64,000 nucleotides of DNA from an uncultured Sphingomonadales bacterium (GTDB lineage Bacteria > Pseudomonadota > Alphaproteobacteria > Sphingomonadales > Sphingomonadaceae): assembly GCA_903839675.1 (NCBI GenBank), contig CAIMDB010000006.1, positions 21,822-85,821 of the forward strand, written 5' to 3'. Positions 7,492 to 15,455 of this stretch are shown here, piece by piece. The notes below the pieces were generated by a model. It ran no database searches. It saw only the letters and a program-made list of their open reading frames with translations, and had not been told where the DNA came from. The stretch's first letter is position 1. Each line of letters begins with the position of its first letter. The position numbers and the translations under genes are program-made.

Positions 7492-8685
7492 ATGACCAAG
7501 GCCCTTTCCGGCATCAAGGTGCTCGATCTGTCGCGCGTGCTGGCGGGGCCTTGGTGCACGCAGATGCTGGGCGATCTCGGTGCCGAGATCATCAAGATCG
7601 AACAGCCGGGCAAAGGCGATGACACGCGCGGCTGGGGCCCGCCTTGGCATGGCGAGGGGGAGGAGCGGCTGTCGGCTTATTACCTCTCCGCCAACCGCAA
7701 CAAGAAGAGCGTGGCGATCGACATCTCCAAGCCTGAGGGGCAGGCGCTGATCCGCGAGATGGCGTCCAAGTGCGACGTTCTGGTCGAGAATTTCAAGGTC
7801 GGCGGGCTGGAGAAATACGGCCTCGATTATCTGAGCCTGAAGGCTGCTAACCCACGCCTCGTTTACTGCTCGATCACTGGTTTTGGCCATTCGGGTCCGC
7901 GCGCGCATCAGCCCGGCTATGATCTGATGGTGCAGGGCATGTCGGGCCTGATGAGCATTACTGGCGATCCGGCAGGCGAACCGCAAAAGGTGGGCGTTGC
8001 GCTTGTCGATGTGATGACGGGGCTTCATGCCTGCATCGCCGTTCTGGCCGCGCTCAACCAGCGTCATGCGACGGGCCGGGGCCAGTTCATCGACATGGCG
8101 CTGCTGGATGTTGCGGTCTCAACGCTTGCCAATATTGGCCTGAACCAGCGGGTGACAGGCGACGCGCCGAAGCGGATGGGCAATGCGCATTCGAGCGTCG
8201 TGCCCTATCAGGTGTTCGAGACGGCGGACGGCCACATGATCGTCGCCGTCGGCAATGACGGGCAGTTTGCGCATTTCGTGGGTGCGCTGGGCCTCGCGTC
8301 AATGGCAGAAGACCTCCGCTACAAAACCAATTCCTCCCGCGTCGAAAACAGGGATACGCTGATCCCGCAATTGGCCGCCGCTATGAAGACACAGACGACA
8401 GCGCATTGGGATAGCGCGCTGACCGCCGTCAATGTGCCCGCCGGGCCGATCAACGACATCGGGCAGGCGCTCAACGATCCGCAATCCGTGGCGCGGGGTT
8501 TGGCGACCATGGCCGGGGACCGGCCGGCCATTGCTAGCCCGTTGAGGTTGTCGGACTCCATGCCCGACGCAGGGACGGAACCGCCGATGTTGGGGCAGAA
8601 CACGGAGACCGTGCTGCGCGCCTTCCTCGGGCACAGCGATGCGGATTTGGCGGAATTGAAGGCGAAGGGTGTCGTCCCCTCTTAG
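7492..8685 (+). CDS. Class III (CaiB/BaiF) CoA-transferase, possibly glutarate-specific
   Basis: 397 aa. Begins with the family signature GIKVLDLSRVLAGPWCTQMLGD; the catalytic Asp that forms the acyl anhydride is Asp173 in VDVMTGLHA, followed by GRGQFIDMALLD. Class III transferases move CoA between carboxylic acids. Because it shares an operon with gcdH, succinyl-CoA:glutarate CoA-transferase (as in mitochondrial SUGCT) is the best guess for the substrate pair, but this is inferred from context only. The operon ends in REP hairpins a few bases after the stop. Confidence 0.87.
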   Translation: MTKALSGIKVLDLSRVLAGPWCTQMLGDLGAEIIKIEQPGKGDDTRGWGPPWHGEGEERLSAYYLSANRNKKSVAIDISKPEGQALIREMASKCDVLVENFKVGGLEKYGLDYLSLKAANPRLVYCSITGFGHSGPRAHQPGYDLMVQGMSGLMSITGDPAGEPQKVGVALVDVMTGLHACIAVLAALNQRHATGRGQFIDMALLDVAVSTLANIGLNQRVTGDAPKRMGNAHSSVVPYQVFETADGHMIVAVGNDGQFAHFVGALGLASMAEDLRYKTNSSRVENRDTLIPQLAAAMKTQTTAHWDSALTAVNVPAGPINDIGQALNDPQSVARGLATMAGDRPAIASPLRLSDSMPDAGTEPPMLGQNTETVLRAFLGHSDADLAELKAKGVVPS

Positions 8686-8687
8686 TC

Positions 8688-8781
8688 GTCATCCTGAACT
8701 TGTTTCAGGATGACGGAGTCGGGCCTTTTACCAGCCGAACCAGCGCGCCGCCCTGTTATGCTGAAACAAGTTCAGCATGAC
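8688..8781. repeat. Two inverted copies of a REP-like hairpin (CTGAACTTGTTTCAG)
   Basis: The first copy (8688-8714) and second copy (8755-8781, opposite orientation) share the core CTGAACTTGTTTCAG, each flanked by self-complementary arms: TCATC/GATGA-type in the first and TTATG/CATGA-type in the second. They follow the CoA-transferase stop at once and could also end its transcription. Confidence 0.75.
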
Positions 8782-8800
8782 GAGGAGAGGGGACATCATC

Positions 8801-8889
8801 CCGTTTGTGCTGAGCCTGTCGAAGCACTGTCCTTCTGAGGACCACCGCCCAAAGAAAGGACAGCCCTTCGACAAGCTCAGGGCAAACGG
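8801..8889. repeat. BIME-like inverted REP pair (TGAGCCTGTCGAAG core)
   Basis: A 34-base arm (8801-8834) and its inverted copy (8856-8889) match at 29 positions. The differences are compensatory within each arm: TG/CA flanks in the left copy become CC/GG in the right, so each REP keeps its own short stem. The core TGAGCCTGTCGAA is a common sphingomonad intergenic repeat (from memory) and recurs at 57527. Confidence 0.8.
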
Positions 8890-8896
8890 AAACGGA

Positions 8897-9898
8897 CTAA
8901 CCCACCGTCTGTTCAATCACCCCAAAGATCGGATGGTGCTTGTCATCCTCCATCCAGATGCGGACTGTATCGCCCTTCTTCAGGAACTGCGTCTCCGGCT
9001 TGCCGCCGAGGATGGTTTCCACCGTCCGCACCTCGGCCAAGCAGGAATAGCCTACCCCGCCCGTGCTGATCGGTTTGCCGGGGCCACCATCAGGCCCACG
9101 GTTGGAAACAGTGCCTGAGCCGATGATCGTCCCCGCACACAGGCTGCGTGTTTTGGCGGCATGGGCGATCAGCTGGCCGAAGTCGAAGGTCATGTCGACG
9201 CCTGCATCGGCGCGGCCCAGCGGCGCGTCGTTCAGATCAACGCAAAGCGCACCGTGCAGTTTGCCGCCGTCCCACAGGTCGCCCAACGCATCGGGTGCCA
9301 CAAAAACGGGGGAGAAGGCGCTGGCGGGCTTTGACTGCAGGAAACCGAAGCCCTTGGCGAGTTCATCGGGGATGAGGTTGCGCAGCGACACGTCATTGGT
9401 GAGGCCGACAAGCCGGATGTAGCCCCGGGCCTCCCCTGCCGATACGCCCTGCGGCACGTCGCCGGTGACGACCACGACTTCCGCCTCCATATCGCAGCCC
9501 CAGGCTTCGTCTGCTAGCGGAATGGCATCACGCGGAGCAAGGAAGCCGTCTGATCCGCCCTGATACATCAGGGGGTCATGCCAGAAGCTGTCAGGCATCT
9601 CGGCACCGCGCGCCTGCCGGACGAGGGCGACATGGTTCACATAGGCGGAGCCGTCCGCCCATTGGAAGGCACGCGGCAAGGGCGAGGCGGCATTGCGTTC
9701 ATGAAACCGCATCATCGGGATGGTTTCATGCGCCAGATCGATCGCAAGGTTAAGAAGCAGAGGTTCTGCCATGTGCCAATCATCAAGGGCAGCTTGAAGC
9801 GTGGGGGCGATGTGCGAGGCGTCGGCACACCAAGCGAGATCGTCTGAAACGACAACAAGGCGGCCATCACGTCCACCTTTTAGAGATCCGAGCTTCAT
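8897..9898 (-). CDS. Fumarylacetoacetate hydrolase family protein
   Basis: 333 aa from ATG 9898, preceded by an AGGAGAGG ribosome site; the frame continues upstream to 9943 but the inner start matches the family opening MKLGSLK. The FAH fold is shown by GSAYVNHVALVRQARGAE, the metal-binding CDMEAEVVVVTGD, LTNDVSLRNLIP, KGFGFLQSKPASAFSP and AKTRSLCAGTIIGSGTVSN. This two-domain subtype is usually annotated as fumarylacetoacetase of tyrosine/homogentisate catabolism, splitting C-C bonds in beta-dicarbonyl acids. No other homogentisate genes are adjacent, so the natural substrate is open. Confidence 0.88.
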   Translation of the reverse strand: MKLGSLKGGRDGRLVVVSDDLAWCADASHIAPTLQAALDDWHMAEPLLLNLAIDLAHETIPMMRFHERNAASPLPRAFQWADGSAYVNHVALVRQARGAEMPDSFWHDPLMYQGGSDGFLAPRDAIPLADEAWGCDMEAEVVVVTGDVPQGVSAGEARGYIRLVGLTNDVSLRNLIPDELAKGFGFLQSKPASAFSPVFVAPDALGDLWDGGKLHGALCVDLNDAPLGRADAGVDMTFDFGQLIAHAAKTRSLCAGTIIGSGTVSNRGPDGGPGKPISTGGVGYSCLAEVRTVETILGGKPETQFLKKGDTVRIWMEDDKHHPIFGVIEQTVG

Positions 9899-9995
9899 GC
9901 GCCTCTCCTGTCTCATGGTATCCATCCGACTTGACGGACACATCCATTCATGGTGGCTTTGTCATCCGAAACGGGGCGCATTGAAAGGGGATTCG

Positions 9996-10925
9996 ATGGG
10001 GGCTGCCAGGAAACGATGGGGATGGGGCATTTTGGCGGCTGGATTGCTCGGCCTGTCCCCCCTGTTCGCGCAGCGTGTGGACCCGAATGAGGAGGCCGCG
10101 CAGAAGGGGTTCATGACCGATGTGGGGCGGGCGCCCGCCTGGCATTTGACCCAGCTCAAGCGGATGTCAGCAGCGATTGCAGCGCTGAAGCCCCAACGGC
10201 CGGGTGTGGTGGACGCCTATGTTGTCGCTGTCGGGCTCGATTCAGACCCTGTCTTTGGGCGGGAGGCCGCCGAGGCCGCCAAGGTTCTATCTCGCCGCTA
10301 TGATGCGGATGGCCGCACGCTTCTGCTGGCCGCAGGCGGTGGCGCAGGTCCCGTGCCAAATGGATCGCCCGCCAACCTCCAGGCGGCACTGGCTGCAGTT
10401 GCCGGATTGATGGACGCTAAGGAAGATGTGCTCCTACTTTACACAACATCGCACGGCGCGCCGAAGGTTGGCCTCGTCTATAAGGACGGAGAAAATGGCT
10501 ATGGCTATATCGCGCCGAAGAACCTTGCCGCGACCCTGAACGGGCTGGGCATCCACAATCGGATGGTCCTGATTTCAGCCTGCTATTCCGGCATCTTCAT
10601 TCCCGATCTGGTGAATGATGACACGGTGTTGATCACCGCTGCATCGCCAGTGACGACGTCCTTTGGCTGTGCGCCTGCCAATGATTGGACGTTCTTTGGC
10701 GATGCCCTGATCAACAATGCCTTCCGGGCACCGGCCAAGCTTGATGAGGCGATGGGGCAGGCGCTGTCGCTGATCGGCGGCTGGGAAAGGATGCGCGGCC
10801 TGCCGGCCTCCAATCCACAGTTTTTTGTGGGGGCACGTGCACGGGGCTGGCTGACGTCGCTTGAGGCGCGGACGCCTGCGACGACAACGCCCAAAGTGGG
10901 ACGGCCTGCTATTGAAGAGAAATAG
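9996..10925 (+). CDS. Exported C13-like (legumain/caspase-fold) cysteine peptidase
   Basis: 309 aa from ATG 9996 (AAAGGGGA ribosome site). A hydrophobic signal segment (about residues 8-25, ending LFAQ) precedes a caspase-hemoglobinase-fold domain: strand VVDAYVVAVGL, LLLAAGGGAGPVPN, catalytic His153 in YTTSHGAPKVG and catalytic Cys196 in LISACYSGIF. This matches bacterial peptidase C13 proteins; the substrate is unknown. The usual Asn or Asp preference of eukaryotic members cannot be assumed. It diverges from the FAH gene, and the frame remains open upstream to 9801 without looking like protein sequence. Confidence 0.82.
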   Translation: MGAARKRWGWGILAAGLLGLSPLFAQRVDPNEEAAQKGFMTDVGRAPAWHLTQLKRMSAAIAALKPQRPGVVDAYVVAVGLDSDPVFGREAAEAAKVLSRRYDADGRTLLLAAGGGAGPVPNGSPANLQAALAAVAGLMDAKEDVLLLYTTSHGAPKVGLVYKDGENGYGYIAPKNLAATLNGLGIHNRMVLISACYSGIFIPDLVNDDTVLITAASPVTTSFGCAPANDWTFFGDALINNAFRAPAKLDEAMGQALSLIGGWERMRGLPASNPQFFVGARARGWLTSLEARTPATTTPKVGRPAIEEK

Positions 10926-10948
10926 GACAACGCCCTAAGAGCGTTCTG

Positions 10949-11386
10949 ATGTCCTCGCTCACACTTGAAGAATTCGTGCCCTATCGGCTGTCGGTCGCGT
11001 CCAATGCCGTGTCGACGCGCATTTCCCAAAGCTACCGCAAGCGCTTCAAGCTGAAAGTAGCGGAATGGCGGCTGATCGCCATCCTTGCGGAAACAGCGCG
11101 CATGACCCCGCAGGACATCGGCAAGGCGGGCGAATTGGACAAAATCACCGTCAGCCGGGCGGCGGCGGCACTGCTGAAGCGGGGGCTGGTGGCGCAGGAC
11201 CGTAATCCCGAAGATGGCCGTTCGCATCTCCTGACCCTGACACCAGAAGGCAAAGCGCTTTACGAACAGATCGTGCCCGCCGCCAAGGGAATGGAAGACG
11301 CGTTGCTGGCCAATTTCTCGGCGGAAGACCGGGCCCACCTTGTCCGCTTGCTCCGACAGATCGAGATCGCTGCAAATTCTCCTTGA
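10949..11386 (+). CDS. MarR family transcriptional regulator
   Basis: 145-aa winged-helix regulator. Residues 30-100 show the MarR pattern: KLKVAEWRLIAIL, MTPQDIGKAGELDKITVSRAAAALLKRGLV (recognition helix) and the wing DRNPEDGRSHLLTLTPEG. Such proteins usually repress nearby catabolic or efflux genes in response to phenolic ligands. The 56-base gap to the following acyl-CoA dehydrogenase, or the neighbouring FAH gene, are the likeliest targets. Confidence 0.9.
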   Translation: MSSLTLEEFVPYRLSVASNAVSTRISQSYRKRFKLKVAEWRLIAILAETARMTPQDIGKAGELDKITVSRAAAALLKRGLVAQDRNPEDGRSHLLTLTPEGKALYEQIVPAAKGMEDALLANFSAEDRAHLVRLLRQIEIAANSP

Positions 11387-11442
11387 CGTAAACGTGAACT
11401 TGGGGATTCCAAGAAGGCATATTTCAACGAAAGGACTCCCCG

Positions 11443-12597
11443 ATGTCGCTCGACGTGTTGCACCGCACCGCCTACACCGAAGACCATGAAGCATTCCGTT
11501 CGACCGTCCGCCAATTTGTGGCGAAGGAAATCGAACCCAATGCCGACAAATGGGATGCCGAAGGCCTTGTGCCCAAGGACGTCTGGCCAAAGGCAGGGGA
11601 ACTTGGTCTGCTCTGCCCAACCGTTCCGGAAGCCTATGGCGGGCTTGGTCTCGACTTTGGCTACAATTCGATCATCAACGAAGAATTTGGTTACAACACA
11701 GATGTTGCGACCGGCTTCTCACTGCAGACCGATATCGTTGCCAACTACCTGATCGAATATGGATCAGAGGAGCAGAAGGCGCATTGGCTGCCCAAGATGG
11801 TGTCGGGCGAGATTGTCACGGCGATCGCGATGACGGAACCCGGCACCGGATCGGACCTTCAGGGGATGCGGACCACCGCGAAGAAGGACGGCAACCATTA
11901 TGTGATCAATGGAGCAAAGACCTACATCACCAATGGCCAAAATGCGGACCTGATCCTCGTTTGCGTCAAGACGGATCCCGATGCGCAGCCGGCCTATAAG
12001 GGCGTGTCCATCGTTCTGGTTGAAGCCGACCGTGAAGGATTTAAGCGTGGCCGCAACCTCGACAAAATAGGTCTGGATGCGGCGGATACGTCGGAACTGT
12101 TCTTTGAAGACGTTCGCGTGCCGATCACCAACTGTCTTGGTGAAGAGGGCATGGGCTTCATCTATCTGATGACGGAGCTTCCGCAGGAGCGTCTGTCGAT
12201 CGCCATCGGCGCGCAGGCCGCGGCCCAGCGCACCTTTGACCAGACGGTTGAGTTCGTGCGGGAACGCAAAGCCTTCGGCAAGCCGATCCTGGATTTCCAG
12301 AATACCCGCTTCGTGCTGGCTGATCTGAAGACGAAGCTGCAGGTGGGCTGGGCGCATATTGATTGGGCGCTCGCCCGTCATCTGAAGCGCGAGCTGACCC
12401 CGGAAGAAGCTTCATCGGCGAAGCTCTGGCATACCGAATTGCAAGGCGAGATGGTCGACAAGTGCCTCCAGCTGCATGGCGGCGCCGGCTTCATGAACGA
12501 ATATCCGATTGCCAAGCAGTTCCGTGGCGCGCGCGTAACCCGCATTTTCGGCGGCACGAGCGAAATCATGAAGGAATTGATTGGTCGCAAACTCTAA
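11443..12597 (+). CDS. Acyl-CoA dehydrogenase, long-chain type
   Basis: 384 aa. Flavin-dependent alpha,beta-dehydrogenation of acyl-CoA in beta-oxidation. Motifs: IAMTEPGTGSDLQG, YVINGAKTYITNG, RKAFGKPILDFQNTRF. The catalytic glutamate is expected in LPQERL (Glu249, helix G), since the C-terminal position used by MCAD-type enzymes is Gly here (RIFGGTSEIMKELI); this is the arrangement of LCAD and isovaleryl-CoA dehydrogenases. GAAAGGA precedes the ATG. A hairpin terminator follows the gene. Confidence 0.92.
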   Translation: MSLDVLHRTAYTEDHEAFRSTVRQFVAKEIEPNADKWDAEGLVPKDVWPKAGELGLLCPTVPEAYGGLGLDFGYNSIINEEFGYNTDVATGFSLQTDIVANYLIEYGSEEQKAHWLPKMVSGEIVTAIAMTEPGTGSDLQGMRTTAKKDGNHYVINGAKTYITNGQNADLILVCVKTDPDAQPAYKGVSIVLVEADREGFKRGRNLDKIGLDAADTSELFFEDVRVPITNCLGEEGMGFIYLMTELPQERLSIAIGAQAAAQRTFDQTVEFVRERKAFGKPILDFQNTRFVLADLKTKLQVGWAHIDWALARHLKRELTPEEASSAKLWHTELQGEMVDKCLQLHGGAGFMNEYPIAKQFRGARVTRIFGGTSEIMKELIGRKL

Positions 12598-12609
12598 GTT
12601 TCGGAACAG

Positions 12610-12652
12610 AAAAGGCGGCCGTCCGGACCTTGAAGGTTCGGGCGGCCGTTTT
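12610..12652 (+). terminator. Hairpin terminator after the acyl-CoA dehydrogenase
   Basis: A GC-rich stem with outer CGGCCG arms at 12616-12621 and 12643-12648, flanked by AAAA on the left and TTTTC on the right, begins 12 bases after the acyl-CoA dehydrogenase stop. Confidence 0.7.
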
Positions 12653-12700
12653 CGATTCTGCCCCCTAGCCAAATCGCATCCAATCCGCGACAAGCGCGCC

Positions 12701-13456
12701 ATGCGTAAGGGTCATCGTCCATCAAAGCCGCCGTCAAATCGTCCACGTTTTTGGGGAAAGCACGCCGTTTATGCGGCGCTCGATAACCCGAACCGTGTGT
12801 CCCGCAAATTATGGGCCACGCGCGAAGCCGCGTCGGCGATTGTTATTCCTGACGGGCTCACCGTCGCTTTTGCTGATGTGGCTGATCTTGGTCGCATGGT
12901 CCCTAATGATGCGCCGCATCAGGGCCTCGTGCTTGAGGTCGATCCGCTGGAGGACGTCTGGCTCGACGATCTTCTGGCCGATGGTGCAAACGACACCCGT
13001 CCTATTTTGGTGCTCGATCAGGTCACAGACCCGCATAATGTCGGCGCGATCCTTCGGTCGGCTGCCGCCTTCGATGCGCTTGGTATTGTGACGCAAGACC
13101 GGCATGCGCCGCCGGAGGGCGGGGCGTTGGCCAAAGCTGCCTCCGGCGCGCTGGAAATCGTGCCTTGGGTGCGCGTCGTCAATCTCGCCCGTGCGCTCGA
13201 TGCTATCGGGGAGGCTGGCTACTGGCGCATTGGCCTGACGGGTCATGCCGACCGGTTGCTCGGAGAAGCGATTGGCATGGTAAAAGTCGCGCTGGTGCTG
13301 GGTGCGGAAGGGGAAGGCATGCGCCAGAACACCGAGGCGCACTGCGATGAACTCGCCAAGCTGCCGATCAGCCCGAAGGCAGAAAGCCTGAACGTATCCA
13401 ATGCCGCGGCCATCGCTCTTTATGCGGCCGCAACCGGACGGGGAGGGGAAGAATGA
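12701..13456 (+). CDS. rlmB: TrmH/RlmB family 2'-O-ribose RNA methyltransferase
   Basis: 251 aa from ATG 12701, a start that fits the family (basic lead RKGHRPSKP, then FWGKHAVYAALDNP as substrate-binding domain). The SPOUT domain has VLDQVTDPHNVGAILRSAAAF, ALVLGAEGEGMR and LNVSNAAAIALY, the three SAM-knot motifs. Members methylate G2251 of 23S rRNA (RlmB) or related positions; the exact target is not certain. The upstream in-frame extension to 12581 runs through the terminator and is rejected. It overlaps the next gene by ATGA. Confidence 0.88.
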   Translation: MRKGHRPSKPPSNRPRFWGKHAVYAALDNPNRVSRKLWATREAASAIVIPDGLTVAFADVADLGRMVPNDAPHQGLVLEVDPLEDVWLDDLLADGANDTRPILVLDQVTDPHNVGAILRSAAAFDALGIVTQDRHAPPEGGALAKAASGALEIVPWVRVVNLARALDAIGEAGYWRIGLTGHADRLLGEAIGMVKVALVLGAEGEGMRQNTEAHCDELAKLPISPKAESLNVSNAAAIALYAAATGRGGEE

Positions 13457-14370
13457 AGATCATCCGCACATTGAGCGTGCTGGCAGCATCCACGATGCTC
13501 TCCGGTTGTTTTCTGGTTCCCGGCAAGTTCGGTGCGGACGTCGACATTCGAAAGGCAGGTGACTTCACTGTCGCCTATAAGGGCGAAATCATCTTCCAGA
13601 TGCCCGATGACATCATGGGCAGCAAAATGAAGCCCAAAGTGTGGGATGATGCCTTTGCGACCTGCTACGCCAGTGGCCGCACAATGACCGACGAATATGC
13701 GTCAGCGGAAACCCACCAATCTGCCATCGAGGGTGCAGAAGAGGGCTCCATTGATGGCCAGGACGACGACAGCCGGGAAGTGGCCTGTTCGGCTAAGCAG
13801 GTCGCCGAGCTCCGCAAAACCTACGAAAAGGAAAAGGCTGAAGCCGCTGCCAAAAAGGCCGAAGAGGCCGACAAAATGGCACAGATGTTTGGTTTTTCCG
13901 GCAGCGGTGATGAAGCCAATCAGAAGTTCGCCGCCGCGCTGATGAAGTATGATGGTTGGAAAAACGTCACCTATCTCGGCAAGGGTAAGTTTGACGTCGA
14001 TTACCGCTATTCCGGTAAGCTGACGCACGACTATGTGTTCCCGATCTTCCCGAAGATGGACATGATCTTCCCGTTCATCATGGTCCGAAAGCGCGCGGAT
14101 GGGACCGTTACGGTCACAGCGCCCTCGCTGATCGGTGGCGGGATGAAGGCGATGGCCGGGCGGGCGAAGATGCTGGGGGATCTTTCAGCGTCAAAGGATA
14201 TGCCGGAATCGCCGCAAACGTCCGGGATGTTCACCGTGACGACCGACGGTGAAATTCTGAGCAACAACAGCGAAGACGGCCCTACATCTGACCCCAAGGG
14301 CAAGAAGCTCGTCTGGGATGTGAACCCCATGACAGACCGGCTTCCTGAGGTGCTCATCAAAATCAAATGA
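13453..14370 (+). CDS. Outer-membrane-type lipoprotein of unknown function
   Basis: 305 aa starting in an ATGA overlap with the methyltransferase. A lipoprotein signal with lipobox LSGC (Cys19) leads into a beta-rich domain, then a charged Lys/Glu/Ala helix (about residues 115-145, probably coiled coil), then a second beta-rich domain with IGGGMKAMAG. I do not recognise a named family. Localisation to the periplasmic face of a membrane is well supported; the function is not. A strong terminator begins one base after the stop. Confidence 0.78.
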   Translation: MKIIRTLSVLAASTMLSGCFLVPGKFGADVDIRKAGDFTVAYKGEIIFQMPDDIMGSKMKPKVWDDAFATCYASGRTMTDEYASAETHQSAIEGAEEGSIDGQDDDSREVACSAKQVAELRKTYEKEKAEAAAKKAEEADKMAQMFGFSGSGDEANQKFAAALMKYDGWKNVTYLGKGKFDVDYRYSGKLTHDYVFPIFPKMDMIFPFIMVRKRADGTVTVTAPSLIGGGMKAMAGRAKMLGDLSASKDMPESPQTSGMFTVTTDGEILSNNSEDGPTSDPKGKKLVWDVNPMTDRLPEVLIKIK

Positions 14371-14399
14371 AAAAGCCCCGGGGTGAACCGGGGCTTTTC
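14371..14399. terminator. Bidirectional intrinsic terminator
   Basis: AAAAGCCCCGG / CCGGGGCTTTT with a short loop lies between the convergent lipoprotein and ferredoxin genes. A-tract and T-tract on opposite sides make it effective for both strands. Confidence 0.92.
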
Positions 14400-14427
14400 A
14401 TTCTTCGCTTGGAAAAAAGGCTAAGCC

Positions 14428-14745
14428 TTAGTCTTCCTGCGCAATCGTGACTTTCAGGCCGTCGAGCGCCGCTTTGAAGTGGATCTGGCACGACAGGCGC
14501 GACGTCGCGTCGCGGTGGGCCGAGCTGTCGAGCAAGTCATTCTCGTCTTCGCTCATCGGATCAACCTTGTCCGCAAAAGCGGCGTCGACATGGATGTGGC
14601 ACGTCGCGCAAGAGCAGCAACCGCCGCACAAAGCGAGCAATTCATCAAACCCGGAGTCACGGATGATTTCCATGACCGACAGGCCTTCCTGACCGTCAAC
14701 TTCCTTCTCAGTGCCGTCGCGCGTCACAACTACCAGCTTTGCCAT
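14428..14745 (-). CDS. [2Fe-2S] ferredoxin, adrenodoxin type
   Basis: 105-aa electron carrier. Cluster ligands follow the vertebrate/ISC-type spacing: Cys40, Cys46, Cys49 and Cys86 (C-x5-C-x2-C...C), inside [15 protein letters not shown] and SRLSCQI. Proteins of this type donate electrons to cytochromes P450 or to Fe-S assembly. Two additional cysteines (43, 44) lie in the loop. No P450 or reductase gene is adjacent, so the partner is unknown. Confidence 0.92.
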   Translation of the reverse strand: MAKLVVVTRDGTEKEVDGQEGLSVMEIIRDSGFDELLALCGGCCSCATCHIHVDAAFADKVDPMSEDENDLLDSSAHRDATSRLSCQIHFKAALDGLKVTIAQED

Positions 14746-14825
14746 GCTCTTTCCTCTTGATCCCGTGTCTAAGCTTCGCCAGCGTCGCTAGCGGTGCCAA
14801 AGGCGCAGATCAAGGGACGAGTTTG

Positions 14826-15443
14826 ATGGGGCTGACTGCAGATCAATTAAAGGCCTCTGTTGACGCGTTGATCGCGATTGAGCCGAGGTTCGGCGATGCC
14901 GTGGGGCGGGTTGGCTATCCGGAGCCGCGGATACGCAGCCGGGGCTATGAAACGCTGCTCCGCACGATCATCGGCCAGCAAGTCAGCGTGAAGGCTGCGG
15001 CTTCCATCTGGAACAAGCTAGAGGCGGGTCTGGGTGACCTCGACAAGCCGACCACGGTACTGGGTTCCAATGAGGAGGAGCTGCGCAGCTTTGGCTTGTC
15101 GCGGCAAAAGCAGGGCTACGTCCTCAGCCTTGCCCGTCTGGTGGAGGATGGTGATTTGGACCTGCACAACCTACCCGAAGACGATGAAGAGGCCATCACG
15201 TTGATGACGAAGGTTAAGGGTATTGGCCGCTGGTCAGCAGAGATTTATCTGCTCTTTGCGGAAGGGCGCGCCGATATCTGGCCGGCAGGGGATTTGGCGG
15301 TACAGATCGAAATAGGCCGCATCTTGGCTTTGAACGAGCGGCCGAGCGAGAAACTTGTCCGTCAATTGGCCGAGGCCTGGCGACCCCATCGGGGTGCCGC
15401 TGCTATCATGGCCTGGCATCACTATAATACCGACACAATCTAG
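14826..15443 (+). CDS. DNA-3-methyladenine glycosylase II (AlkA-like, HhH-GPD)
   Basis: 205 aa from ATG 14826. Base-excision glycosylase for alkylated purines. The helix-hairpin-helix VKGIGRWSAEIYLLF (about residues 130-144) and the catalytic Asp156 in PAGDLAVQ are in place, preceded by the typical TIIGQQVSVKAAASIW. The protein lacks the extra N-terminal beta domain of E. coli AlkA, like the short bacterial forms. Upstream ATG 14739 would add an unconvincing leader. Confidence 0.9.
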   Translation: MGLTADQLKASVDALIAIEPRFGDAVGRVGYPEPRIRSRGYETLLRTIIGQQVSVKAAASIWNKLEAGLGDLDKPTTVLGSNEEELRSFGLSRQKQGYVLSLARLVEDGDLDLHNLPEDDEEAITLMTKVKGIGRWSAEIYLLFAEGRADIWPAGDLAVQIEIGRILALNERPSEKLVRQLAEAWRPHRGAAAIMAWHHYNTDTI

Positions 15444-15455
15444 CCGGTTGCGCGA

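Noticed and set aside
6088..8067. A 659-codon open frame antisense to the M20 peptidase and CoA-transferase genes
   Set aside because: It is Arg/His-rich with no domain and lies opposite two well-supported genes; long antisense frames are common in GC-rich DNA.
8686..8896. CRISPR-like repeat array
   Set aside because: The repeats are inverted pairs of different families without regular spacers; they are REP/BIME-like.
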